DNA of 64,000 nt from Skeletonema tropicum (taxonomy: Eukaryota > Bacillariophyta > Thalassiosirophyceae > Thalassiosirales > Thalassiosiraceae): positions 186,001-250,000 of the forward strand of contig CM074139.1 in the NCBI GenBank assembly GCA_037178625.1, written 5' to 3'. Of this stretch, positions 10,665-22,185 are shown in pieces (position 1 is the stretch's first letter; every line of letters starts with the position of its first letter). A program made the position numbers and the translations under genes. The notes under the pieces were generated by a model. That model saw nothing but the letters and a program-made list of their open reading frames with translations, searched no databases and had not been told where the DNA came from.

Positions 10665-11112
10665 CTATCTTTATTCTAAAAGCACTAGAGGTACGACAAC
10701 TCGAGCGACCAACCTTCATCTGCATACTTATTAAGGAGCTGATATTGTCTCCTCTCCAATAGTTGAAAGGCTACTGAATAGTTACCTTGCAATAAGGATC
10801 GACTGCAACAATGAGTGAGTGAGTGATGATATGTGCTGATATAAGCGCAGATAGAGATTCAGATGGCAACTGTGCTGTGTGTAGTGCTTCCTTCGTTATC
10901 TGAGAATAGCACCACTTGCCAACTCAAAACTTAAAGGTGTTGCAGCTTAACTTGCCAATATCATAACAATACAAGCTAGAAGTAGTCATGTAGGAAATGA
11001 AGTGATGGTGACCACTGGAATAAGAGCTAGCTGAACGATGAAGATGATGCAATGTGTACAAAAACTTAAAATACTGAATATAATAAATAGTACCATACTT
11101 ATGATTTGCATT
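10665..11112. other. Intergenic stretch before FCP locus B
   Basis: Nothing recognised. It ends at the shared FCP 3' flank. Counterpart 34269-34716. Confidence 0.5.
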
Positions 11113-11287
11113 GTAGAAGAGAATTGGTTCTTTTATTATTTATGGTACTCCTACACACTATCTAGCTTTGAGTTCCTCCTCTTCCAAAGACTCGGCCCAA
11201 GCACAAAAAATGTACGAGCGTGTTCCTTCTATTATATATATGGTACAACATGTGTTCTGTATATGTACAATACATCAAACAAGCAAT

Positions 11288-11447
11288 TTATTGGAGGTGT
11301 CCAATGATGGGAAGATCGGGATCATATCCAAGAGGCTGGATCTCCTCGTGGACCATAAGTCCAAGGATTCCGAACATGGCAGCACGGCCGTTGTTCAACT
11401 CAATAGCACGCTTCTGAAGCTTGGTCTCTTCATCAAAGTCATCCCAG

Positions 11448-11488
<41 letters not shown>

Positions 11489-11684
11489 ATTTCCAGTTCC
11501 GGGAACATCACGCATGAAGGCAATCTCCAACCAGCCAATGAAGGCGATGATCTGGCCTTGTCCCTCGAAGGGGATGGCATCAGGTCCGATCAAGGCGGCA
11601 ACACCGTTGGGGAAGGAGTCGAAGGAGTTTCCAGCGTAGTCAATGTTTCCGGGAAGGTGGATTCCGGCACGGGTGACGATCTGG

Positions 11685-11752
<68 letters not shown>

Positions 11753-11920
11753 TTGGGAGCAGTCTCCAGAGAGCATGCCGAAGGGATCGAAGAATCCGAG
11801 AGGAGGCTGGGCACCGAGCTCATCCTCGAAGGCGTTCAAGGAGGTGGTGGCGGCCTTGTTTTGGGCAGGGGCGAAAGCGGCGGCAGAGCCGATAAGGGCA
11901 GCGATGATGGCAGACTTCAT
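11288..11920 (-). CDS. Fucoxanthin chlorophyll a/c-binding protein (FCP, locus B, unit 1)
   Basis: Protein identical to the copy at 5260. The 3' flank is locus-B type (ACATCAAAC just after the stop, against ATATCATAC in locus A), and one silent change lies near the stop codon (CTC for CTT). Unlike the other copies it has no inverted-repeat element upstream. Its ~205-base 5' flank abuts the 5S rDNA array directly, so it is divergently arranged with the first 5S gene. Confidence 0.97.
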
Positions 11921-12125
11921 GATTGATATGTTGTTGTGGTCGATTTGATTTTATGAGCAGGCAGAGTGCATGCATGCGCAGAGCTTTTTTGATCTTGATT
12001 CTGCAAATCCAAAATCTTGAAATCTTGTGCTTCAAGTGGGTGCGTATTTTTAATTACAGCACGTTTAAAGCCTTTTCCTGTGTCACATTATTTGTAGAAA
12101 AAATGAAGGCAGGGTCATTAGTCAT
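11921..12125 (-). promoter_or_regulatory. FCP upstream region (unit 1, locus B), shared with the 5S array
   Basis: Same conserved block as 5893-6104. Here it ends at the 5S rDNA junction, so only about 235 bases separate the FCP start codon from the first 5S gene on the other strand. Confidence 0.5.
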
Positions 12126-12155
12126 ATCATAGTGTTTGTATGGTCCCGCTGCGAC

Positions 12156-12277
12156 AGGAACGACCATACCACAGTGACAGCACCGCTTCCCGTCTGCTCA
12201 GCGAAGTTACATAAGCACTGTCGGGCCAGGTTAGTACTACGGTGGGGGACCACGTTGGAATCCCTGGTGTTGTTCTT
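12156..12277 (+). rRNA. 5S rRNA, variant with 4-base insertion
   Basis: First gene of the array, 122 bases instead of 118. GTTAAGC of the internal control region reads GTTACATAAGC. The terminal stem AGGAACGAC/GTTGTTCTT and the TTTT terminator are intact. The insertion falls in the box A region and in a conserved helix, so the gene is probably non-functional. Confidence 0.9.
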
Positions 12278-13027
12278 TTGCTCCTTTTGCCATTCATTTT
12301 GGCCCCTACTTACTCTGTCTACAATACGAAACATTATTGCACTTATTTACTACCCGCCTTTGTCCTGTTTCTTTTGCTCGGCCTTCGCTCTTGCAGGTTT
12401 GGTGGCCGAATTTTGAGAAGTCGTGATTAAGATAAGAAGCTGGCTGCGTTGTATATATTGTATGTCTCATCGTCCGTCTATCTTCAGTCATCCAGACGTA
12501 CATATATGAAAGATGTCAAGAGTTCAACCTGCTGATCCTCGTTTGGCTCCATCTTCATGAGAAGCGTTATCCCCTCTCAGCTATGTCTGACATGTCGTAG
12601 ATCGAAGTTGAAGCCTTCCACACGTCTACTGGTCCACTGCTGGCGCTGCTGAGCCGAGGCCGAGTGCAATGCTTCCCACGAAGGGTTCAATCTGCTGAGA
12701 CTATAATAGGATTGGCTCCAGCTCGATTTCGATTGGAATCCATTCATAGTGAATCTCTGTCTCTGTGTAGTCAGTCCTCTCGTTGAGCTGAGGATGACGA
12801 GTAATACATATATATACATCATAGAGTGATGTATATGTATCTTCTACCTCCGTCTTGGCACCTTGGGTCAAAGATGGCGAGTTTAGTCGAGGGCGAAGCA
12901 GTCGATATCCTCAAGGGAATTAAATAGAAGAAGTGAACGCAGTTTCAGCGCAAAACAGCAGAGCAACAAAGTAAGAAGTCGATAAAAAAATATGCAGTTT
13001 ATAGTGTTTGTATGGTCCCGCTGCGAC

Positions 13028-13145
13028 AGGAACGACCATACCACAGTGACAGCACCGCTTCCCGTCTGCTCAGCGAAGTTAAGCACTGTCGGGCCAGGTT
13101 AGTACTACGGTGGGGGACCACGTTGGAATCCCTGGTGTTGTTCTT
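13028..13145 (+). rRNA. 5S rRNA
   Basis: Consensus copy, 118 bases. The ends pair as AGGAACGAC with GTTGTTCTT. The internal pol III promoter is present (box A around GAAGTTAAGCACTG, box C around GCCAGGTTAGTACTACGG). TTTT terminates transcription at the 3' end. The sequence follows the eukaryotic 5S pattern (GACCATACCAC near the 5' end, TGGGGGACC in the 3' half). Confidence 0.97.
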
Positions 13146-13897
13146 TTGCTCCTTTTGCCATTCATTTTGGCCCCTACTTACTCTGTCTACAATACGAAAC
13201 ATTATTGCACTTATTTACTACCCGCCTTTGTCCTGTTTCTTTTGCTCGGCCTTCGCTCTTGCAGGTTTGGTGGCCGAATTTTGAGAAGTCGTGATTAAGA
13301 TAAGAAGCTGGCTGCGTTGTATATATTGTATGTCTCATCGTCCGTCTATCTTCAGTCATCCAGACGTACATATATGAAAGATGTCAAGAGTTCAACCTGC
13401 TGATCCTCGTTTGGCTCCATCTTCATGAGAAGCGTTATCCCCTCTCAGCTATGTCTGACATGTCGTAGATCGAAGTTGAAGCCTTCCACACGTCTACTGG
13501 TCCACTGCTGGCGCTGCTGAGCCGAGGCCGAGTGCAATGCTTCCCACGAAGGGTTCAATCTGCTGAGACTATAATAGGATTGGCTCCAGCTCGATTTCGA
13601 TTGGAATCCATTCATAGTGAATCTCTGTCTCTGTGTAGTCAGTCCTCTCGTTGAGCTGAGGATGACGAGTAATACATATATATATACATCATAGAGTGAT
13701 GTATATGTATCTTCTACCTCCGTCTTGGCACCTTGGGTCAAAGATGGCGAGTTTAGTCGAGGGCGAAGCAGTCGATATCCTCAAGGGAATTAAATAGAAG
13801 AAGTGAACGCAGTTTCAGCGCAAAACAGCAGAGCAACAAAGTAAGAAGTCGATAAAAAAATATGCAGTTTATAGTGTTTGTATGGTCCCGCTGCGAC

Positions 13898-14015
13898 AGG
13901 AACGACCATACCACAGTGACAGCACCGCTTCCCGTCTGCTCAGCGAAGTTAAGCACTGTCGGGCCAGGTTAGTACTACGGTGGGGGACCACGTTGGAATC
14001 CCTGGTGTTGTTCTT
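13898..14015 (+). rRNA. 5S rRNA
   Basis: Consensus copy, identical to 13028-13145. Confidence 0.97.
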
Positions 14016-14767
14016 TTGCTCCTTTTGCCATTCATTTTGGCCCCTACTTACTCTGTCTACAATACGAAACATTATTGCACTTATTTACTACCCGCCTTTG
14101 TCCTGTTTCTTTTGCTCGGCCTTCGCTCTTGCAGGTTTGGTGGCCGAATTTTGAGAAGTCGTGATTAAGATAAGAAGCTGGCTGCGTTGTATATATTGTA
14201 TGTCTCATCGTCCGTCTATCTTCAGTCATCCAGACGTACATATATGAAAGATGTCAAGAGTTCAACCTGCTGATCCTCGTTTGGCTCCATCTTCATGAGA
14301 AGCGTTATCCCCTCTCAGCTATGTCTGACATGTCGTAGATCGAAGTTGAAGCCTTCCACACGTCTACTGGTCCACTGCTGGCGCTGCTGAGCCGAGGCCG
14401 AGTGCAATGCTTCCCACGAAGGGTTCAATCTGCTGAGACTATAATAGGATTGGCTCCAGCTCGATTTCGATTGGAATCCATTCATAGTGAATCTCTGTCT
14501 CTGTGTAGTCAGTCCTCTCGTTGAGCTGAGGATGACGAGTAATACATATATATATACATCATAGAGTGATGTATATGTATCTTCTACCTCCGTCTTGGCA
14601 CCTTGGGTCAAAGATGGCGAGTTTAGTCGAGGGCGAAGCAGTCGATATCCTCAAGGGAATTAAATAGAAGAAGTGAACGCAGTTTCAGCGCAAAACAGCA
14701 GAGCAACAAAGTAAGAAGTCGATAAAAAAATATGCAGTTTATAGTGTTTGTATGGTCCCGCTGCGAC

Positions 14768-14885
14768 AGGAACGACCATACCACAGTGACAGCACCGCTT
14801 CCCGTCTGCTCAGCGAAGTTAAGCACTGTCGGGCCAGGTTAGTACTACGGTGGGGGACCACGTTGGAATCCCTGGTGTTGTTCTT
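14768..14885 (+). rRNA. 5S rRNA
   Basis: Consensus copy. Confidence 0.97.
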
Positions 14886-15639
14886 TTGCTCCTTTTGCCA
14901 TTCATTTTGGCCCCTACTTACTCTGTCTACAATACGAAACATTATTGCACTTATTTACTACCCGCCTTTGTCCTGTTTCTTTTGCTCGGCCTTCGCTCTT
15001 GCAGGTTTGGTGGCCGAATTTTGAGAAGTCGTGATTAAGATAAGAAGCTGGCTGCGTTGTATATATTGTATGTCTCATCGTCCGTCTATCTTCAGTCATC
15101 CAGACGTACATATATGAAAGATGTCAAGAGTTCAACCTGCTGATCCTCGTTTGGCTCCATCTTCATGAGAAGCGTTATCCCCTCTCAGCTATGTCTGACA
15201 TGTCGTAGATCGAAGTTGAAGCCTTCCACACGTCTACTGGTCCACTGCTGGCGCTGCTGAGCCGAGGCCGAGTGCAATGCTTCCCACGAAGGGTTCAATC
15301 TGCTGAGACTATAATAGGATTGGCTCCAGCTCGATTTCGATTGGAATCCATTCATAGTGAATCTCTGTCTCTGTGTAGTCAGTCCTCTCGTTGAGCTGAG
15401 GATGACGAGTAATACATATATATATATACATCATAGAGTGATGTATATGTATCTTCTACCTCCGTCTTGGCACCTTGGGTCAAAGATGGCGAGTTTAGTC
15501 GAGGGCGAAGCAGTCGATATCCTCAAGGGAATTAAATAGAAGAAGTGAACGCAGTTTCAGCGCAAAACAGCAGAGCAACAAAGTAAGAAGTCGATAAAAA
15601 AATATGCAGTTTATAGTGTTTGTATGGTCCCGCTGCGAC

Positions 15640-15757
15640 AGGAACGACCATACCACAGTGACAGCACCGCTTCCCGTCTGCTCAGCGAAGTTAAGCACTG
15701 TCGGGCCAGGTTAGTACTACGGTGGGGGACCACGTTGGAATCCCTGGTGTTGTTCTT
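15640..15757 (+). rRNA. 5S rRNA
   Basis: Consensus copy; the preceding spacer has one extra TA. Confidence 0.97.
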
Positions 15758-16511
15758 TTGCTCCTTTTGCCATTCATTTTGGCCCCTACTTACTCTGTCT
15801 ACAATACGAAACATTATTGCACTTATTTACTACCCGCCTTTGTCCTGTTTCTTTTGCTCGGCCTTCGCTCTTGCAGGTTTGGTGGCCGAATTTTGAGAAG
15901 TCGTGATTAAGATAAGAAGCTGGCTGCGTTGTATATATTGTATGTCTCATCGTCCGTCTATCTTCAGTCATCCAGACGTACATATATGAAAGATGTCAAG
16001 AGTTCAACCTGCTGATCCTCGTTTGGCTCCATCTTCATGAGAAGCGTTATCCCCTCTCAGCTATGTCTGACATGTCGTAGATCGAAGTTGAAGCCTTCCA
16101 CACGTCTACTGGTCCACTGCTGGCGCTGCTGAGCCGAGGCCGAGTGCAATGCTTCCCACGAAGGGTTCAATCTGCTGAGACTATAATAGGATTGGCTCCA
16201 GCTCGATTTCGATTGGAATCCATTCATAGTGAATCTCTGTCTCTGTGTAGTCAGTCCTCTCGTTGAGCTGAGGATGACGAGTAATACATATATATATATA
16301 CATCATAGAGTGATGTATATGTATCTTCTACCTCCGTCTTGGCACCTTGGGTCAAAGATGGCGAGTTTAGTCGAGGGCGAAGCAGTCGATATCCTCAAGG
16401 GAATTAAATAGAAGAAGTGAACGCAGTTTCAGCGCAAAACAGCAGAGCAACAAAGTAAGAAGTCGATAAAAAAATATGCAGTTTATAGTGTTTGTATGGT
16501 CCCGCTGCGAC

Positions 16512-16629
16512 AGGAACGACCATACCACAGTGACAGCACCGCTTCCCGTCTGCTCAGCGAAGTTAAGCACTGTCGGGCCAGGTTAGTACTACGGTGGGGG
16601 ACCACGTTGGAATCCCTGGTGTTGTTCTT
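16512..16629 (+). rRNA. 5S rRNA
   Basis: Consensus copy; the preceding spacer has one extra TA. Confidence 0.97.
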
Positions 16630-17381
16630 TTGCTCCTTTTGCCATTCATTTTGGCCCCTACTTACTCTGTCTACAATACGAAACATTATTGCACTTATTT
16701 ACTACCCGCCTTTGTCCTGTTTCTTTTGCTCGGCCTTCGCTCTTGCAGGTTTGGTGGCCGAATTTTGAGAAGTCGTGATTAAGATAAGAAGCTGGCTGCG
16801 TTGTATATATTGTATGTCTCATCGTCCGTCTATCTTCAGTCATCCAGACGTACATATATGAAAGATGTCAAGAGTTCAACCTGCTGATCCTCGTTTGGCT
16901 CCATCTTCATGAGAAGCGTTATCCCCTCTCAGCTATGTCTGACATGTCGTAGATCGAAGTTGAAGCCTTCCACACGTCTACTGGTCCACTGCTGGCGCTG
17001 CTGAGCCGAGGCCGAGTGCAATGCTTCCCACGAAGGGTTCAATCTGCTGAGACTATAATAGGATTGGCTCCAGCTCGATTTCGATTGGAATCCATTCATA
17101 GTGAATCTCTGTCTCTGTGTAGTCAGTCCTCTCGTTGAGCTGAGGATGACGAGTAATACATATATATATACATCATAGAGTGATGTATATGTATCTTCTA
17201 CCTCCGTCTTGGCACCTTGGGTCAAAGATGGCGAGTTTAGTCGAGGGCGAAGCAGTCGATATCCTCAAGGGAATTAAATAGAAGAAGTGAACGCAGTTTC
17301 AGCGCAAAACAGCAGAGCAACAAAGTAAGAAGTCGATAAAAAAATATGCAGTTTATAGTGTTTGTATGGTCCCGCTGCGAC

Positions 17382-17499
17382 AGGAACGACCATACCACAG
17401 TGACAGCACCGCTTCCCGTCTGCTCAGCGAAGTTAAGCACTGTCGGGCCAGGTTAGTACTACGGTGGGGGACCACGTTGGAATCCCTGGTGTTGTTCTT
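17382..17499 (+). rRNA. 5S rRNA
   Basis: Consensus copy. Confidence 0.97.
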
Positions 17500-18251
17500 T
17501 TGCTCCTTTTGCCATTCATTTTGGCCCCTACTTACTCTGTCTACAATACGAAACATTATTGCACTTATTTACTACCCGCCTTTGTCCTGTTTCTTTTGCT
17601 CGGCCTTCGCTCTTGCAGGTTTGGTGGCCGAATTTTGAGAAGTCGTGATTAAGATAAGAAGCTGGCTGCGTTGTATATATTGTATGTCTCATCGTCCGTC
17701 TATCTTCAGTCATCCAGACGTACATATATGAAAGATGTCAAGAGTTCAACCTGCTGATCCTCGTTTGGCTCCATCTTCATGAGAAGCGTTATCCCCTCTC
17801 AGCTATGTCTGACATGTCGTAGATCGAAGTTGAAGCCTTCCACACGTCTACTGGTCCACTGCTGGCGCTGCTGAGCCGAGGCCGAGTGCAATGCTTCCCA
17901 CGAAGGGTTCAATCTGCTGAGACTATAATAGGATTGGCTCCAGCTCGATTTCGATTGGAATCCATTCATAGTGAATCTCTGTCTCTGTGTAGTCAGTCCT
18001 CTCGTTGAGCTGAGGATGACGAGTAATACATATATATATACATCATAGAGTGATGTATATGTATCTTCTACCTCCGTCTTGGCACCTTGGGTCAAAGATG
18101 GCGAGTTTAGTCGAGGGCGAAGCAGTCGATATCCTCAAGGGAATTAAATAGAAGAAGTGAACGCAGTTTCAGCGCAAAACAGCAGAGCAACAAAGTAAGA
18201 AGTCGATAAAAAAATATGCAGTTTATAGTGTTTGTATGGTCCCGCTGCGAC

Positions 18252-18369
18252 AGGAACGACCATACCACAGTGACAGCACCGCTTCCCGTCTGCTCAGCGA
18301 AGTTAAGCACTGTCGGGCCAGGTTAGTACTACGGTGGGGGACCACGTTGGAATCCCTGGTGTTGTTCTT
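18252..18369 (+). rRNA. 5S rRNA
   Basis: Consensus copy. Confidence 0.97.
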
Positions 18370-19121
18370 TTGCTCCTTTTGCCATTCATTTTGGCCCCTA
18401 CTTACTCTGTCTACAATACGAAACATTATTGCACTTATTTACTACCCGCCTTTGTCCTGTTTCTTTTGCTCGGCCTTCGCTCTTGCAGGTTTGGTGGCCG
18501 AATTTTGAGAAGTCGTGATTAAGATAAGAAGCTGGCTGCGTTGTATATATTGTATGTCTCATCGTCCGTCTATCTTCAGTCATCCAGACGTACATATATG
18601 AAAGATGTCAAGAGTTCAACCTGCTGATCCTCGTTTGGCTCCATCTTCATGAGAAGCGTTATCCCCTCTCAGCTATGTCTGACATGTCGTAGATCGAAGT
18701 TGAAGCCTTCCACACGTCTACTGGTCCACTGCTGGCGCTGCTGAGCCGAGGCCGAGTGCAATGCTTCCCACGAAGGGTTCAATCTGCTGAGACTATAATA
18801 GGATTGGCTCCAGCTCGATTTCGATTGGAATCCATTCATAGTGAATCTCTGTCTCTGTGTAGTCAGTCCTCTCGTTGAGCTGAGGATGACGAGTAATACA
18901 TATATATATACATCATAGAGTGATGTATATGTATCTTCTACCTCCGTCTTGGCACCTTGGGTCAAAGATGGCGAGTTTAGTCGAGGGCGAAGCAGTCGAT
19001 ATCCTCAAGGGAATTAAATAGAAGAAGTGAACGCAGTTTCAGCGCAAAACAGCAGAGCAACAAAGTAAGAAGTCGATAAAAAAATATGCAGTTTATAGTG
19101 TTTGTATGGTCCCGCTGCGAC

Positions 19122-19239
19122 AGGAACGACCATACCACAGTGACAGCACCGCTTCCCGTCTGCTCAGCGAAGTTAAGCACTGTCGGGCCAGGTTAGTACT
19201 ACGGTGGGGGACCACGTTGGAATCCCTGGTGTTGTTCTT
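19122..19239 (+). rRNA. 5S rRNA
   Basis: Consensus gene. Its downstream spacer has the A variant (GAATTATGAG) that marks a sub-lineage of units. Confidence 0.97.
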
Positions 19240-19976
19240 TTGCTCCTTTTGCCATTCATTTTGGCCCCTACTTACTCTGTCTACAATACGAAACATTATT
19301 GCACTTATTTACTACCCGCCTTTGTCCTGTTTCTTTTGCTCGGCCTTCGCTCTTGCAGGTTTGGTGGCCGAATTATGAGAAGTCGTGATTAAGATAAGAA
19401 GCTGGCTGCGTTGTATATATTGTATGTCTCATCGTCCGTCTATCTTCAGTCATCCAGACGTACATATATGAAAGATGTCAAGAGTTCAACCTGCTGATCC
19501 TCGTTTGGCTCCATCTTCATGAGAAGCGTTATCCCCTCTCAGCTATGTCTGACATGTCGTAGATCGAAGTTGAAGCCTTCCACACGTCTACTGGTCCACT
19601 GCTGGCGCTGCTGAGCCGAGGCCGAGTGCAATGCTTCCCACGAAGGGTTCAATCTGCTGAGACTATAATAGGATTGGCTCCAGCTCGATTTCGATTGGAA
19701 TCCATTCATAGTGAATCTCTGTCTCTGTGTAGTCAGTCCTCTCGCTGAGCTGAGGATGACGAGTAATACATATATATATACATCATAGAGTGATGTATAT
19801 GTATCTTCTACCTCCGTCTTGGCACCTTGGGTCAAAGATGGCGAGTTTAGTCGAGGGCGAAGCAGTCGATATCCTCAAGGGAATTAAATAGAAGAAGTGA
19901 ACGCAGTTTCAGCGCAAAACAGCAGAGCAACAAAGTAAGAAGTCGATAAAAAAATATGCAGTTTATAGTGTTTGTA

Positions 19977-20106
19977 TGGTCCCGCTGCGACACTCGAAGG
20001 GTAGTAACTTGTGACATTGCTCTAGATAATTGTAGATAATTTCGCCCCTGGATGGCCAACCATGACGTACTTTAAGATTTCCGTTAATTTTGGTCCCGCT
20101 GCGACA
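19977..20106. mobile_element. 98-bp insertion flanked by 16-bp direct repeats
   Basis: TGGTCCCGCTGCGACA, the 16 bases directly upstream of every 5S gene, occurs at 19977-19992 and again at 20091-20106. Between them (19993-20090) lie 98 bases found nowhere else in the window. An exact 16-bp target duplication around a short, tail-less sequence resembles insertion of a reverse-transcribed small RNA or a minimal mobile element. The insert is not recognised. Confidence 0.8.
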
Positions 20107-20222
20107 GGAACGACCATACCACAGTGACAGCACCGCTTCCCGTCTGCTCAGCAAGTTAAGCACTGTCGGGCCAGGTTAGTACTACGGTGGGGGACCACGT
20201 TGGAATCCCTGGTGTTGTTCTT
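20106..20222 (+). rRNA. 5S rRNA, variant with 1-base deletion
   Basis: Last gene of the array, 117 bases. CAGCGAAGTTAAG reads CAGCAAGTTAAG. The upstream 98-bp insertion separates it from the usual spacer promoter elements, and its downstream spacer is cut after about 60 bases. Probably a degenerating edge copy. Confidence 0.93.
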
Positions 20223-20282
20223 TTGCTCCTTTTGCCATTCATTTTGGCCCCTACTTACTCTGTCTACAATACGAAACATTAT

Positions 20283-22185
20283 AAGTAGAGGCAGCAGATG
20301 TGCCACTGATGAAGATACGCGATGGGATTGTAGGGCACTAGTTGGGGATGAGATGGCCCCCCTCACTGCTCAAAATCCAAGCTGCTATCTTGTCCCTACC
20401 GATGCCACGACAAACTCTGTCTGAGTAACAATGGTGGTAAGTAAGTGTGAACGGTGACGGTTTGTACTTATGCTGGTGAATAGTGTCCTCCAAATGCGGA
20501 CAAGTTGAGTACCGAGTGTTTGTATGTTGAAGGAACACATCACATTTTTGAGGCTCACATGTCTCATACCTCTTCCTTCAACGACTGTTTTGTCGTAAGC
20601 AAGATTATTCCGTATCGATGATGAAGAACAATGTTGACAGCAGCCAAACATGGCGATAACTCTGTTCCAAGAATTACAGCAGCCATTGTTGCTATTTGAT
20701 CACGCTGCGTTGCCGCGTCTTCAATTACAAATCAGTGGCGTTAGATTTTCCACGACGGCCATTTATGACGTAATGCAAAATGTGGGAGTAGGAGAAGTTG
20801 GAGAGGGAACGAAATGATCTGCGAGTAAGTGAACGGTATTATATCCTTCCTAGTCCGCCAGGACTTACAACTCACAACCTTTACATCAACATGCTTTCTG
20901 CGTCGAAAGGTTCACAGTAAATGATTGCATTGACGATGCAATTCAGTAGCTTGAAGAACGCCATCACTGTAAAATCTGAGCAGAAGGAATCAGATGATAA
21001 TAACTGAAATTTCAAAGTACGTCTGATTAGCCCTCTAGGTGCGAAATAATGATGATTAACCAACATGTGTGCTGCGACGTCAGTATTGATGCTTCATACT
21101 GCCTCCACAGCTGTTTCTCAGATCGCACCCCAAGCCAGAAGACCCAATTGGTCTCCTGGCCAGGATTGATTCAACCTTATGGTTGTGTTACGTCTTCGAT
21201 TTCTCGAGTCAATTGAGGACAGAGCCCATCCTTGGCTGTCCTTTCTCACGATATAATAAGTACTACTTTATGAGCGGTTCAGGAATCAGATGAGTACAGG
21301 TATGAATTTCTTTGCAATACATAGCGTCAGCGGCACTCATTAGATGAAGCTTGACGCCGCAATATTGTACTTTTAGATGCTTTAGGGTTAGGGTTAGGTT
21401 GTGAGGTGAATCCTTGTGTCTTACGAACAGCATAGTTAAAGCAAGGTTGATCCTTGCAACGTGGATTCATTTGTGACATCATATCAATGAACGGTAATCG
21501 GACGACACATCATTGGCGCAGCAAATTTGTCAGAATTCACAATCTCAATCTCAAGAGACGAAGACTAACGACTCTCTCCAGCTGTATTCATCCACAAAGA
21601 AGTCAGTCAGCTGAATCATCCATCATTGCGCCATGTGGTATTTTTATCAGTTGTTCGTTTTTCCCATCTTCCACTAAAGCAGAGGGAATGATGAATGTAC
21701 TTCGAGCATTGGAGGCCCTGCACTTGTCCCTGGGGCAAGCCATGGAACGATGTGAAAATAACTCTCTCATACGCAGTAGCGGTAGCGGTAACGAAGAACG
21801 ACTCTACACAACTACAGAGGATTATTGTGCCAATTAGATCAGCTCTGAGATACAAACAAATTTCTGTTACATATATCTCCTTCTACAAAGAAGCTGCAGA
21901 AATGATACATTCAAAGCTGTCGAAATCATCTTCGCAGGTCACTTACTGATGTATAGAAGTAGCACTGAAGATGATTGCCATGAATGAACACATTAATGAA
22001 TGCGTTAAAACTTTTATGAATGGGGGTGTCGATCTGATCACGTCTCATGTAATAGCAGCTAAGAATGTGCTTTTGGCTTTCATTTGCTGTCGTGTAAGTA
22101 TGTCATGATAAGTAACTAGTAAGGAAGACCAAGACTTCTTTTCTCGTACCAACTTCAACTTAAACATCACTCGGTACTCGAAATA
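20283..22185. other. Gene-poor tail after the 5S array (unit 1)
   Basis: No gene recognised. It holds the third member of the dispersed repeat family (about 20665-21000), related sequence again near 21281-21340, and a telomere-like tract at 21382-21398. The 127-codon frame at 21454-21837 has no family signature. Counterpart 53259-55161. Confidence 0.55.
21382..21398 (+). repeat. Interstitial telomere-like tract (unit 1)
   Basis: TTAGGGTTAGGGTTAGG: nearly three telomere repeats inside the tandem unit. Confidence 0.8.

Larger units (their letters stand above)
12127..20282 (+). repeat. Tandem 5S rDNA array, unit 1 (10 genes)
   Basis: Ten 5S rRNA genes in head-to-tail orientation. Start-to-start spacings are 872, 870, 870, 872, 872, 870, 870, 870 and 984. 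Length differences come from a TA microsatellite in the spacer, a 4-base insertion in the first gene and a 114-bp insertion before the last. The ~750-base spacer has no second RNA gene I can identify. An AT-rich GATAAAAAAATAT lies about 65 bases upstream of each gene. The array starts mid-unit at the FCP flank and ends about 60 bases after the last gene. Confidence 0.95.

Noticed and set aside
12280..13010. A second RNA gene (snRNA, SRP RNA or spliced leader) in the 5S spacer
   Set aside because: Linked arrays of this kind exist in protists, so I looked for U1, U2, U4, U5 and U6 hallmarks. I found none; CTCGGCCTT only superficially recalls U2.
12242..20059. Many 60-98 codon open frames on both strands repeating every 870 bases
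   Set aside because: They recur only because the 5S unit is repeated. They overlap the 5S gene or its spacer, overlap each other, and have no protein family signature.
21454..21837. 127-codon frame as a gene
   Set aside because: No family signature, unremarkable composition, and substitutions between units 1 and 2 do not clearly favour silent sites.
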